From Henckelia pumila (Eukaryota; Streptophyta; Magnoliopsida; Lamiales; Gesneriaceae), in NCBI RefSeq assembly GCF_033568475.1, contig NC_133122.1:162900130-162964129 (forward strand): 64,000 bases of DNA, given 5' to 3'. The position numbers and the translations under genes are program-made. Of this stretch, positions 20,820 to 32,900 are shown one piece after another; within the stretch, counting starts at the first letter, position 1; each line of letters starts with the position of its first letter. The notes beneath the pieces were generated by a model, which made no database searches, was not told the origin of the DNA, and saw nothing but the letters and a program-made list of their open reading frames with translations.

Positions 20820-23800
20820 CTAGAAGTCGGCTATATAATAATCTCTTATCTTACATAATCCATTAACAACATCGATAATACACATTCTATTCATCGGTAC
20901 TTTGCTTGAACAAGCCACTCCAATGCTTAGTATCGAAGCCAAATACTCCTTCAACTTATGATTCATGTCATGAACTTCTTGAATGAAGGGATCAACAATT
21001 TGTGTCACATTATTTGGCAAGGCATCGGCAACAAATTTGTGAAGATTTAGGTCCTCGTTGAATGCTTGGTCTGTTGGTCTTTTGCCTACGAACATCTCCA
21101 AGAGAAGAATCCCATAGCTATATATGTCACCTTACATTGAGACTGGGTTACCCATGCCATATTCTGAATATTGGTTCGAAGAAATGAATCAATTACAACC
21201 ATGGGTTTCGTCATTGAGACAGCTTTCATGTACTATTTCATGGACATATTATTACTTACTGCTTGTTAGGCATGAGAATTTGACTAGCTAGTGTTTTATG
21301 ATCTATTAATACATTCATGGATATTAATCATGAAAATAAACTTATAGATAATAAGATAGACATGTCTTTATTTGGAGATAATAATGTACGTACCCGGAGG
21401 AACATAGCCAATGGTACCTTTGATCCCAGTTGTACTACTACTCTCTCCAGCTTCAAACATATCTGAAACAACCTTAGACAATCCAAAATCGCCTACATGT
21501 GCAGTCGTATCATCATCCAGAAGAATATTATTTGGCTTTAAATCACCATGGATGATAGGCGAATCAGTGCCAATGTGTAGGTACTCGAGTGCATGAGAAC
21601 CATCAATGACAATTTTGAGCCTCTGAAACATGCTAAGGCTTTGAAATTCTGCATCATTTTCGTTTTTTTGCTCTCTGTTATGGTGCAGCAAGTCCTCTAA
21701 ACTCCCATTAGCCATAAATTCATAAATCAATGCTTTAAATTCATTTTTTTGGAAGTCTATACCTTCACAAACACTCAATAGTTTCAAAAGGTTCCTATGC
21801 TTTATTCCTTTCAGTGCAATGCATTCTGATATGAAGCTCTTAGAGGCACCTTTGACAGAAAGATTAAGCACTTTAACTGCCACTATTGTCTTTCCATCCT
21901 TTAGAATCCCCCTGTAAACAGATCCGAATCTTCCAACACCAACCAAGTTATCTTCTGAGAATCCACTGGTAGCGTTTAAGAGATCTCTATAGGATAACCT
22001 CATGAACTGGGGACCATCGAATGGCCACATAGGAGGCTGCTCTTTCGTGGGAATTCTTCGTTGAAGAATGTATATGCAAAGGCATACACAAAGAGTAATG
22101 CTTAAGCCACCAGCAACTAGAGTTGGAATCAAGATTTTAAGTAATCTTGGCAAGCCTATGGCTGAGGAATTTGAAGAAGTGCAAGGGGGAAGTTTCAACT
22201 CATGAATTCCTCCACATAGTTCCATATTCCCTTAAAGTGAAACGATTGTGTTATTTCTAAATATTCCTTCCATTGGGACTTCACCTTTGAACCTATTGAA
22301 TGACAAGTTCAAGTATTCGAGATCAAGACGAGTGAGGAAAATGGGGATTTGACCGGACAAATTATTTCTTGAGAGGTCCAATTCTTGTAAACCCTTCAAT
22401 GCACCAAGTGCTAATGGTATCTCCCCTTGAAGCAAATTACCATGAAGATGAAGTTTTTGCAGGCTAGTGCAACCACTTAGAGAATTTGGAATTAGACCCG
22501 ATAACTCATTATATGACAAGTCTAAGTCTGCAAGATGTGTTAGAGCACCAACTTCAATTGGAATTGAACCCTTGACTCTATTGTAAGATAGATTTAAGGA
22601 AATAGAAATGGAGGAAAGATTCATAATATGTGGAGGAATGGAGCCACTGAGATTGTTATGTGCAAGAATTAAGGTTAGCAAGCTAGTGCAATTGCCAAGA
22701 CTATGAGGTATGCTTCCAGACATGTTGTTTCCTTGCAAGTTCAAGATATTTAACAAGGTCAAGTTTCCTAATGAATGTGGTATCTCATCCGTAAATCGGT
22801 TCATGTCTAAGAAGAGATGCCGCAAATTAGAAAGTTTTCCAATGCTCAAAGGAATAGGGCCCTCCAGATCGTTGAGGGAAAGGGAAAGTAAAATGAGATT
22901 GATGAGGTTCCCGATGCTGGAAGGAATGATACCATGTATTTGAGTTCCAGAGAGCTGTAGGCTCTCTATTTGACTAGAAAGATTAGAGATGGAGTCAGGC
23001 AACAAACCCGTTAATATGTTGTCGCTGACCACAAGACTCAGTAGGTGTGTGCAATTTGTGAATGATGCAATAAAACTTGTATCATCTTCAATAAGAGTAT
23101 TTGCAACGAGAAAGTGTTCAAGGTTTGAAAGTTTTCCAACTTCTCTTGGAATCGGCCCCTTGAAACTATTATATTCCAAGGATATTGTTTCCAAGGAGGT
23201 GATATTTGAGAGTGAGAATGGAAGTTTTCCCGTAAATTGGTTGTTTCCCAAACAAAGGTGCCTTAAATTAGGAAACGTGAGTCCAATGTTATCGGGTATG
23301 GCCCCTTGAAGTTGATTATCATCGACATAAAAAAGATCCATAGAAGAAACATTGAAAAGACCCGATGGGATTCTACCTGTAAAATTATTATTACTTAATA
23401 TAAAAGATTTTAGGCTCCCAAGTCGTGCAAGTGAGTCCGGAATTTCTCCTCTCAACTTACATACTGCCACAGAGAAGTGTTTGAGAGATGTTAGATTGCC
23501 AAGAAATGGAGGAATATACCCAAAGAGATGGTTCTCCGCTAAGCCAAGTTGTTGGAGTTTGTGAAGAGAAGCAAGCTCGTGCGGAATAATACCCGAGAAG
23601 GAGTTTTGAATCAAGTTCAGATAAACAAGATTGGGGCATTGGGATATGTTTCTTGGTATTTCCCCAACAAAAGAATTATTGCTGAATTTTACAAACTCGA
23701 GCCGCCTTAAGCGACCTATCTCTTGGGGAACCAGACCATTGAAACTGTTGTTTTTCAGGTTGATTTTCCTAAGAAAGGAGAGATTACCGACATATGGAGA

Positions 23801-24064
23801 AAGGGATCCCACCAGCCCTCGAGACGTGAGGTTTATCTCCACAACTCTATCGGGGTGCTTGGAACCACATGTAATTCCATTCCAGCTGCAGTGATCCCAT
23901 GTATGATCCCAAGAGCTTAGAGCTCCCAGGGGATCGATTAATGCAGCTTTAAAGGCTAGCAATGCAATCACATCAGTCTCGTTACTCGAGCATATCGATG
24001 GAGTTATTGCTGCACAACAATACACAAACACAATGCAAAAAACTTTTGTCAGATACTTTGCCAT
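20820..24064 (-). pseudogene. LRR-XII receptor-like kinase (EFR/Xa21 type) with two in-frame stops
   Basis: Plasma-membrane receptor of the LRR-RLK XII subfamily, whose characterised members sense microbial patterns. ATG at 24064. Signal peptide (residues 1-27), LRR N-cap ending CSWNGITCG, then about 20 LRRs to residue 610. An in-frame TAA (22234-22232) follows. The same frame resumes with the paired-cysteine cap (ELCGGIHELKLPPC), a TM segment (about 22140-22060) and a kinase with GxGxFGxV, VAVK, non-RD HGDLKPNN and DFG. The single intron (21393-21164, GT-AG) lies in GYVPP|EYGMG, as expected for the subfamily. Exon 2 has another TAA (21134-21132) before GDIYSYGILLLEM. The rest is well preserved, so loss looks recent. 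A secreted ectodomain product is possible but unproven. Confidence 0.85.
21164..21393 (-). other. Intron of the receptor kinase
   Basis: On the minus strand the exon ends CCTCCGG followed by GTACGTAC; the acceptor is AATATTCAG before AATATGGCATGGG. Splicing creates the GAA codon of PPEYGMG. The length of 230 nt and the phase are typical of LRR-XII kinases. Confidence 0.85.
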
Positions 24065-24461
24065 GATTTTACACCACTGAACATCACAACAACTTGACTT
24101 AACTCATTTCTTCTTTCTTTTACATATAAATATATCTGCATTAATGCACAAAAACAAAAACAAAAACTAAACAAGAAGTATGTAACGTTAGAACAAAACA
24201 TCTTATTCCTTGGTGGGCTTTAATCATTAATGTTTGTGGACAAATCCAGTCGGCTAGTTGCTTCCACAAGACTTTGAATTAATCAACTCCCCGAGTCTTG
24301 TAACCACGTATGGGCCCTGAGGAAGTGGATAAGAACTGGACTTCCAAAACGTGTTTAATATCAAGTGTATACTCCTTCAACCATAATGTTATTTTGCTAG
24401 CTATCTCCGATTTCATTTTATATTAGCTGATATCCCGGGAGCCCGAGGGCTATCAAACAAC
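24065..24461 (-). promoter_or_regulatory. Upstream region of the receptor kinase
   Basis: A TATA-like stretch (TATATTTATATG on the minus strand, near 24138-24124) lies about 60-75 nt upstream of the ATG. A thymidine-rich minus-strand leader follows upstream. No defined regulatory box is claimed. Confidence 0.45.
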
Positions 24462-24667
24462 CAACGGCGGACCCAGGATTTTTAATTCACCCGACCTAAA
24501 ATTTTAAACTCTCGTATCTTTTAATATTTTGAATTAGACTATCCGGGCTAACACCAAATTAAACAAAAATTATTCAAAATTTTATATACAAAATTTTAAA
24601 AAAAATTCGGGCCCACCCAGGCTAAAGCCCGGGTGAGCTTCTACTTGGTTCCGCCGTTGCATACAAC
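24454..24667. mobile_element. hAT-type MITE, 198 bp
   Basis: Element 24462-24659 has terminal inverted repeats CAACGGCGGACCCAGG / CAACGGCGGAACCAAG and 8-bp flanking duplications caaacaac/catacaac (7 of 8). The ends resemble the CAGnGGCGGA-type hAT MITEs common in plants. Non-coding. Confidence 0.7.
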
Positions 24668-24776
24668 CCGGGGCAGATACATGGTTGCTCGGGATATGAA
24701 GAGCACAGGTTGGAGGTGATGTGAATGATTGGAGGAAGTAGTCTCGGGAACTCTAGCCTGGGCAGTGTGAGGCCGA

Positions 24777-25279
24777 GTAAGAAGTTGAGCTGTCAGACGG
24801 TCCAACCCATTGCGGGGCGGGGCAGCCCACCACCCGGGATACTGGAAATTCTCAACTCAACCCAACCCAAAGCCCGCCTAACCCGCGGGTTGGCTCATTA
24901 TAAATAAAAATAAATAAAAATTATTATAATTAATTATAAATTTCATTTCATAAATAAATATTAATAGAAACATATTAATAATTAAAAAATTTTAATTATT
25001 GATTTCATACGTATAAAAATTTTATATAAAGTAATTAATACAAAAAAAATTCACAACTTTAATTAAAAAATACATATACCACAATAAAAATAAAAATAAA
25101 ATAATAATTCTCCAGGCCCGCGGCGGGCCAACCCATGCGGGTCGTGGGCCTAGGCGGGTTGGCCAACCTAGGCCCACCTTTAGTTGGGTTGAAAAAATTT
25201 CAACCCTACCCACTTAAATTATGTGGCGGGGCGGGCCGACCCGACAGACTTAACCCAAATTGACGGCTCTAGTAAGAAG
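24777..25279. mobile_element. hAT-type MITE, 487 bp
   Basis: Element 24785-25271 ends in TTGAGCTGTCA / TAGAGCCGTCA inverted repeats and is flanked by a perfect 8-bp duplication, gtaagaag (24777-24784, 25272-25279). Subterminal zones are rich in gggcgggcc and cgcgggttggc words in both orientations around an AT-rich centre (24900-25110). It matches the GAGCCGTCA hAT MITE style of plant genomes. Non-coding; open frames across it are artefacts. Confidence 0.8.
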
Positions 25280-25975
25280 GAGAGTCAGGATGGTAGTCCA
25301 AGCTCGGACTGACTATAAGGAAAGACCAAGTCAGGAAAGGTTGTAACTCCCTCTCATCCACGTTTCAAGAGCACGTTCTCCCAACTCGAGCATGACTATA
25401 AGACATGGCCCACTCGCCCATATCGAGATCGTGGCGCGAGAACTTCGGGGGAGGGATAACCACCCATAGCTATAAATCCTGGCAACTGAGGTATAACAGG
25501 GGTATGGTTTACTAATCGATCATAAATACATTACGAGCAGTTGTAAAAACCGTTTTTAAAAAATTTATATACGAACGGTTATTAACCGCTCCTAAATCTC
25601 GGTTTTAATCAGTTCTTCCTCCTCAATGTTTTGATAGCCAAATTTCAAATTTTGCATCGATTCAGCAACAAAAAATAAATAAATCAGCTAAAACATTCTA
25701 CATTACATTCCATAAAATCAAAATGTAATCCTTACAAACCAAACACGAAATAACACATTAGTTGTTTGTAATGGTACCATAAACAAAATATCTCTCTTCC
25801 TTTAAAGTCCTTTCTAACTACTATTCTCTCGATTCGAAGGTGATTGATGCCCACGAATACTACTTTTCGAAGCATCTGACGTGTTGTTGCATAATATTTG
25901 TTATCAAAGCAGTCATCTACAAAAATAAATTGGATTTTAAAGCATCATGCACTTTTACAAGTAATTTTTAATAAC
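25280..25975. other. Repeat-derived non-coding DNA left of the CACTA fragment
   Basis: Contains a TATA-like ctataaatcc (about 25470). Near 25530-25600 there are short cggttattaaccgctcc inverted words of the kind found as subterminal repeats of CACTA elements. No CACTA terminal sequence is found. The rest is unassigned. Confidence 0.4.
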
Positions 25976-26443
25976 TCATTTGTTAACTTTAAATTTTGTC
26001 AATTTACCTGTGTTGGTAAAATATTCAGGTCCACGTGATCCTCTGGCAACTTTACTCATCATACTTTCTATAACACGTGCTAAATTTTGCAGTTGTTCTT
26101 GAATCTGTCTCATCATTAGCTCCATTTTCGTTTGTCGTCGTGCCTCCCTCTCCGCTTTCTGCGCTTCCATTTCAGTTTGTCTTGTTGCTTCTCGCTCTGC
26201 TTCACGTGCCTCCATGGCGATGTGCTTCTCGCACCTCTAGTTCTGCTTGTCGTATTGCTTCCCTCACTTCCAATTCTTTTATTTTTTCATCCATTTCTTT
26301 GAACTTCTCGGTAACATCTGAATCATAGTCATAACCATGGTAATGCCAACGCTTAAATTTCTCAGGAAAGACTTTGCTAGGCAATGTCCCAGCTTCCAAA
26401 CATCGAACCCGGCCAGAATGCTCAGGCCCAAATACATAGCTGT
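25976..26443 (-). pseudogene. CACTA (En/Spm) transposase C-terminal fragment
   Basis: On the minus strand an acceptor-like TTTGATACAG (about 26453-26444) precedes an exon reading YVFGPEHSGRVRCLEAGTLPS, a motif of plant En/Spm-type (Transposase_24) proteins. A heptad-rich segment follows (FKEMDEKIKELEVREAIRQ) and, after a one-base frameshift near 26215-26202, a Glu/Arg-rich coiled coil (MEAREAEREATRQTEMEAQ) ending QLQNLARVIESMMSK. The catalytic part is not present. The open frame is short and shifted, so this is a relic. Confidence 0.6.
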
Positions 26444-26832
26444 ATCAAAATAATGTGATTTTCAGTAGGAAACAAAGACAGATCAGACAATAGCTAAAGT
26501 GATTTAAAAAAAAAACAACAACAACAACATAAAAGGCCAATGCAGTCTGTGAAGCACACTAGTTTGTCACGGACAATATAATCTATGCATTGGTAAATCA
26601 GATACAAATGCACAGACAAATTCCTACTTTTTCATCAGGGGTCTCAACTCTAAAATACACTTCAAAAAATAAATGAATCTCAAGTAACCTGTTTCGTCTC
26701 CAACATGAATTAGTGATTAAAATTGCCAAAGCATATGTTTCAGACAATGACCTGTAACAACTTCCAAAATTTAAAAGGAAATGACTTATGTTTAGAAACA
26801 TCAAACTATAGCAATAATAGACAAAAGCAAGT
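26444..26832. other. Non-coding, probable CACTA intron or flank
   Basis: Nothing coding is seen. Bases about 26735-26822 are a diverged copy of 42439-42519 on the far side of the gypsy nest. Confidence 0.4.
26735..26822 (+). repeat. Diverged direct repeat flanking the chromovirus, left copy
   Basis: Shares order and words with 42439-42519: (g/t)tTCAGAnAnTGnC, TAACAACTT, TTTAAAnGGAA, CTAT...AGCAATAATAG. Identity is roughly 70-75% by eye. The two copies lie immediately outside the element at 26833-42433, in the same orientation. Confidence 0.55.
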
Positions 26833-26928
26833 TGTCACGGACTTAGCCCTTCTAAGATCACGTGCGACCTTTTCTCCTTGACTACGCCCCTCGCGAGTAC
26901 TAGCAAAGCAGCCTTTGTTGAGCAAGTG
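26833..26928 (-). repeat. 3' LTR of chromovirus, outer part
   Basis: TGTCACGGACTTAGCCC onward matches the right LTR from 42009. It is interrupted after aagtg (26924-26928) by the plus-strand element and resumes at 35952. Confidence 0.85.
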
Positions 26929-28935
26929 TGTAAGGCCCGGGATTAATTAATAATAATCCGAATTTATTTAATTTTAATCCGAGTATATTTAATTTGAGAA
27001 TATTTAGAGTTTCGATTTAAATTCTAATATTCTTAAATTATTTAGGATTGAAATTGAATTAAAATAAGGGTCAAGGACCAAATTACAAATAGTGAAGATT
27101 TGAGGGACTAAAGTACAATTATACTTGAAAGTTATCAGATTTGTATTGCAAGACTCAGCATGTCAACGTGTTATTGTCTAAGGAATTCAGAAAGTAGGAA
27201 CAGAGAGCCGTTCTTCTTCATTTTCCTTTGAAACATTGAGATTCAATTTGCCGTAACTTTTGAACCGGTTGTCCGATTTCGATTCCGTAAAGTGTTCTGG
27301 AATCCTTACGATGAGGGCTTCGATCTTGTGTAAGTTTTATGTTGTGTTATTTGGATTTCAAAATCAGTATGGAGCAGATATCATATTTTGAGTTATCGAT
27401 TATGTTCTTGAATTTGTATTGCTTCTATTTTCGAAATCGGATCAACGTTGGATGATTGAATGGATTGGTTATGACTTCTAGCATGTTTATCGATGAGTTT
27501 AGCTGCTGATATGATGTTATGTTGCTGAGTTTTATAAGATATATGCTGATATATGAATTTGAGTTACAAGTTTTGAAGTCGGGATTACGTCGGTTACCGA
27601 TTTTGAATCGCTACGTCGTTTAATCGAGTTTTGGAACTGTTTTGATAGCCGATATTTGAGTTTAAGTTGTTGTTGAGATGTTTTGAATGTTATAGTATTT
27701 TTCTTATTCAGTTTCAGTTGAGTTTGAAGGCTAAACGACACAAGACGCCGACTTGAACTAACAAAGAAGAGTTGAGGTTTGAAATGAGTTTGATTGACGA
27801 TCGATTAATGGTTTTGATTCGTTTTTGAAATGATAATCTTGAATAAAGTTTGATATGAGTATTTTGGTTGTTATATTTCAGATTGAAGAGTTCAGAACCG
27901 AGATAAACGAAGGTATAATGACGACATCACGAAGTAGGGACTTTGAAACTCAAGAACGACTAATCTTGAGTTGGCCCGCAAAAACCACATACTTGTTTAT
28001 GTTTTTGATTTGATTGTGATGTTGTTGATCCATCTCAGGTAGTGGATCTTTATATTCGAGTTGATATGATGCTATATTGAATTGATTCTATGCCAAGGTT
28101 GTTGTTAACCTTATTTGCGAATCGGTTACGAACTCGTTAGATGGATATCCATGTCAAGATCAGTTATGAATCTTGATGGCTTTGAAGTTATGTGAATCAA
28201 TTCGTATGTAAAGCGTTTACGTACTCTATTTGTTGAGTCGAGTTTAAATAGAGTCAAGATGATTTATTTAACGTTTTTTATATGTTGGTTATACTGAGAA
28301 TGTTTTCTCACCGGAGTTTATCCGGCTGTTGTCTTGTTTTGTATGTGTGCATGACAACAGATGGGGCAGGAGCTGGTCATCGACGTCATTGACAGCTGGG
28401 AGAGAGTCTAGCACGTGAGGACTCGGGTTGTAGATGATATCTTGAACTTTAGAAGCACTAAACCTTAGTTATGTTGATTTTGGAATACATGTATGACACT
28501 TGAGATAATTTGTGTCGTTTACGATCTTTAGCGACTTGTTTGATGTAAATAAATGCATGTATAGATGTTTGAGACCTTGTTTATGTATATATGCAAGTTT
28601 TGGAACTTTTAAATCATGCCTCATGTTGTTCTTGATGACAAGAGGTGATAGTGCTCGGTTTTGACAGCAAAAACTCTTCTGCAGAATTTCTGGAATTTGG
28701 AGCCGCTCGATCCGCAGAAGTTGACGGATCGAGCGAGGCCAAATTATACTTCCATCCTAGAGCTGAGCAATTGTGCTTGCTCGATCGGGTGTTTTTCTCC
28801 GATCGAGCGAGACACTGAATATTTTTAAAAAAAAAAAATTTTATTTGGCTCTTGGTTTTTTTTAATTGATGTTTAATGAATGTTAATTGTTCATTAATTG
28901 CCCTAAGATGAGATTAGCAACCCGAGGTCCCCACA
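26929..28935 (+). repeat. 5' LTR of Del/Tekay-like element
   Basis: Pairs with 33945-35946 along its whole length, with about one or two differences per 60 bases by eye. Two hairpins lie near its right end (28705-28808), followed by a tatttttaaaaaa stretch and about 110 bases to the LTR end. Confidence 0.92.
28705..28808 (+). promoter_or_regulatory. Two GC-rich hairpins in LTR
   Basis: GCTCGATCCG (28705-28714) pairs perfectly with CGGATCGAGC (28725-28734) across a 10-nt loop. GCTCGATCGG (28779-28788) pairs with CCGATCGAGC (28799-28808), again across 10 nt. The other LTR keeps both (35720-35749 and about 35793-35824). They resemble the palindrome doublets of the other LTR families. The AT-rich TATTTAAA-like stretch just downstream could be a core promoter, but this is unproven. 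Confidence 0.65.
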
Positions 28936-29262
28936 ACAGGTGATAACAGAGCATAAGTTTCTTGGACTGAGATTAGATGAGCGGGGTAGATCGAGTCTTC
29001 TATTCTGATTTATTTATTGCTTTCATAATTGTATGGTATTTTATTGATTACAGATATTAAATTGTCACATGATGCTGTGATAATTTGCGAAGAATATGCT
29101 ATACAATGGTTTGAATTACATGCTATCTGGTTATTTGATTGAAGTACTAGCATGTATTATGAGGATGAATCGAAACTCGATCTTTTATGAAGGCAATGTG
29201 GACTGCAACAGACTTGTTGTAATTGGGATTGAACTGTATACTAATCTGTTTGATTATCAGAT
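28936..29262 (+). other. Leader with degenerate primer site
   Basis: The internal region starts acaggtgataacagagcataag. gtgataacagagc looks like a mutated TGGTATCAGAGC primer site directly after the LTR. The rest of the leader to the gag start is non-coding. Confidence 0.6.
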
Positions 29263-29950
29263 ATGCCTCCCCAACCAGCACCGAGAGCTAGACAGATGTT
29301 GGCTACGAATCAGCCTGAACAGACAAATGCTGCACAGGTCCCAGTGACAGTGTCTGAACATGGACAGGGTAGTACTTCTACTGATGAGTTCAGTGATGCT
29401 AATCCTATGGAGAAACTTCTGAAACGATTCCAATCATTCAAACCACCGAAGTTTCAAGGAACTGAGAATGCTATAGAGTGTGAGAACTGGTTGGAAGATA
29501 TTGAGAAGTTATTCGAGTCTATTGATTATACAGATGATCGTCGTGTGAGACTTGTAATTCATCAACTGCATGGTCTTGCCAAGAGTTGGTGGATAGCGAC
29601 GAAGAAAGCATTGGAAAACCAAGGTACTGTTATTACCTGGTCTGTATTTCGAACTGCTTTCTATCAACGTTTTTTTCCTGTGTCTTATCGCAAGGATAAA
29701 GGAGCAGAGTTTGCAAGTCTGCAAGAGGGGCAGTTGAATATCGAAGAATATGTTGCAAAATTCACTAGCCTGTTGAAGTTTGCTCCACATATTGCTATTA
29801 GTGATGGAGCTCAAGCCGATCAATTTATCAATGGCTTGAATCCAGATGTGTTTACACTTGTGAATTCGGGAAGACCGAATACCTTTGCTGATGCTCTGAA
29901 TCGAGAAAGGGTGCAGAAGTAGGGATACTGAAACAACGAGGAGCATAGTT
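29263..29950 (+). pseudogene. gag of Del/Tekay-like element (frameshifted)
   Basis: The 219-codon frame has the capsid (Retrotrans_gag) pattern: FQSFKPPKFQGTENAIECENWL, SIDYTDDRRVRLVIHQLHG, SWWIATKKAL, FRTAFYQRFFPVSYR, QEGQLNIEEYVAKFTSLL, QFINGLNPDV. Near 29910 a one-base shift moves it out of frame with the zinc-knuckle/pol frame. A TAG at 29946 in that frame (gcatag, explained by CAG to TAG) would also stop a corrected product. It is normally expressed as one Gag-Pol polyprotein. Confidence 0.85.
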
Positions 29951-29951
29951 T

Positions 29952-32900
29952 GTGCCACAGCCAGTGAGACAGTCCCAAGAACAGCCACAGATTCCACCGC
30001 CACCTCGATTTGAAGCTGGAGGTAGTAGTAGTGGAAAGAAAAGTTTCTTCAAGGGCAAGAGCAAACAATTCAAGAGATCTGGTGGTAGTAGCTCTTCAAG
30101 TTCAGGTAGCTCCCGACAGTCTAGAGCTGGACAGAGGTCTGATGTGTATTGCACCAAGTGTGGTGGTCGCCATACCAATGAACAATGCCGAGGTGTATTT
30201 GGAAGCTGCCACATTTGCAATAAGATGGGACACTTTGCAAGGGTGTGTCCACAACGAGGTTCTGAAGGTGCACAGGGTGTGGGATCATCGAGACTGGTAG
30301 GTCAATCTACATCTTCTGTTCACTCTTTTCAACCACAGCCTGCAGCACCGAGTAGAGGAGGAGGTCAGACAGTGAATCAACCTCCGAGGCAACAAGCACG
30401 AGTGTTTGCATTGACAAAAGAGCAAGCACAAGCAGCACCGGACGATGTGATTGCAGGTAACTGTTTTCTTTCTGGTTATCCTTCTTATGTCTTATTCGAT
30501 ACTGGTGTGTCGCATACCTTCATATCTGAACAATTTGTTACGTTGTATTCATTGTTTGTTGAGTCATTAGCTACTGTAGTGTCTATATCTTCACCGTTGG
30601 GAAAATGTATAGTATCAGTGAAGTCTGTTAGAAATTGTGTACTACAGTACGAAGGTAATGAAGTTGAGCTTGACTGTATCGTTCTTGGTTTATCTGATTT
30701 TGATTGCATAATCGGTATCGATATGCTAACCAAGTACAGAGCAACAGTGGACTGTTTTCAGAAGATTGTGAAGTTCAGACCTGATATGACTGATGAGTGG
30801 AAATTCTATGTTAAGGGATCACGAGCCAGAATTCCTTTGATATCTGTTCTTTCTATGACTGACTTGTTACAGAAAGGGGCGGAAGGATTCCTTATTTATG
30901 CAGTCGATATACTGAAGACTAGTCCAAAATTGACGGATATACCGGTGGTGAATGATTTTGCAGATGTATTCCCTGATGAGATTCCAGGATTGCCACCGTA
31001 TAGAGAGGTAGATTTCGGTATTGAATTGATGCCAGGTACACAGCCGATATCGAAAGCACCTTACCGAATGGCACCGATTGAACTGAAAGAATTGAAGGAC
31101 CAACTTGAAGATTTGTTGGCCAAAGGATATATTAGACCGAGTGTTTCCCCATGGGGTGCTCCGGTATTATTTGTTCGAAAGAAGGACGGATCGATGAGAT
31201 TATGTATTGACTACCGGCAATTGAACAAAGCAACGGTAAAGAATCGCTATCCTTTACCTCGTATCGATGATTTATTTGATCAATTGCAGGGATCGTTGGT
31301 ATATTCGAAGATTGATCTACGATTCGATTATCATCAGTTGAGGGTTAGAGACGAGGATATTCCTAAGACTGCATTTAGAACCAGGTATGGTCATTATGAA
31401 TTCATAGTCATGCCTTTTGGTCTAACGAATGCACCGGCAGTTTTTATGGGATTGATGAATAGAGTATTTCAAAGATATTTAGATGATTTTGTGATTATCT
31501 TTATCGATGATATTTTGATATACTCTAAGAATCTGTGTGAACATGCTGATCATCTCCGAACTGTATTGAGAATATTAAGAGAAGAGAAATTGTATGCCAA
31601 GTTATCCAAATCTGAGTTTTGGTTGCAGCGAGTTGTTTTTCTTGGTCATGTAATTTCAGGAGATGACATTTCAGTGGATCCGAGTAAGGTGGAAGCTGTG
31701 ATTAGTTGGCAGAGACCGACATCTGTGCCAGAAATTTGAAGTTTTATGGGCTTGGCAGGTTATTACCGTCGATTCATTCAAGATTTTTCTTCGATAGCGA
31801 AGCCTATTACACACCTTACATAGAAGAATGCACCATTTCTTTGGTCTGAAGCATGTGAAAGGAGTTTTATCGAACTTAAGAAGAGATTGACGACAGCGCC
31901 GATTTTAATAATCCCTACAGGTACTGGTGATTTTGTTGTTTATTGTGATGCTTCTCACCAGGGTTTGGGATGTATTTTAATGCAGAAAGGATATGTTGTC
32001 GCTTATACTTCTCGACAACTGAAACCACATGAAGTCAGGTATCCGATTCATGATCTTGAATTGGCTGCAATTGTCTTTGCATTGAAGATCTGGAGACATT
32101 ATTTATATGGCGAGAAGTTTGAAATCTTTTCTGATCACAAAATTCTGAAGTATCTGTTCTCACAATCCGAACTGAATATGAGACAGCGACGATGGCTTGA
32201 TTTGTTGAAGGATTTTGATTGTGAAATCAAATACTATCCGGGAAAATCTAATTCAGCAGCGGATGCCCTAAGTAGAAAGGTATGTGCTTTATCCTTGTCT
32301 ACGATAGGTGTATCTAATTTGATTGAAGATTGTTGTAGTTCGGGGTATGTATTTGAGACAAATAGAAGGCCGATGAGAGTTTATGCAATCAGTGCTGAGC
32401 CAGAGTTATTGATTCGTATCAAAGAAGCACAAAAAGACGATCAGAATGTGCAGAAATTGATTGAAATGATTCGATCAGGACATCAGTCTGAGTACAAGGT
32501 TAGTGACGATGATATCTTGTATGTGAATGACCGAATAGTTGTTCCCAATATTGCAGATTTGAGACAGAATATTTTGAAAGAAGCACATTGCAGTCGCTGT
32601 AGTATTCACCCTGGAGGCAGAAAGATGTACAACGACTTGAAGAGTCAGTACTAGTGGAAACAAATGAAGTCTGATGTGAATGAATTTGTATCTAAATATT
32701 TGAATTGCCAACAGGTGAAACCTGAAATAAAGAAACCAGGTGGCTTATTACAGAGTTTATCGATTCCTGAATGGAAATGGGACCACATTTCCATGGACTT
32801 TGTAATGAAGTTGCCACGATCATCTCGAGGATGCGATGTTGTTTGGGTGATCATCGACAGATTGACGAAATCTGCGTGCTTTATTCCTTATCGAATGACT

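Noticed and set aside
22710..23920. Several plus-strand open frames over the receptor kinase
   Set aside because: Antisense shadows of the LRR repeats.
20820..24064. Reading the receptor as two separate functional genes (LRR protein and kinase)
   Set aside because: Both parts are in one continuous frame with standard subfamily order and only a stop codon between; exon 2 has another stop.
24725..25213. Short open frames in the GC-rich segment near 25 kb
   Set aside because: They lie entirely in a hAT-type MITE with matched ends and target duplication.
29509..30220. Minus-strand frames over gag of the Del/Tekay-like element
   Set aside because: Antisense to an unmistakable gag and zinc-knuckle sequence.
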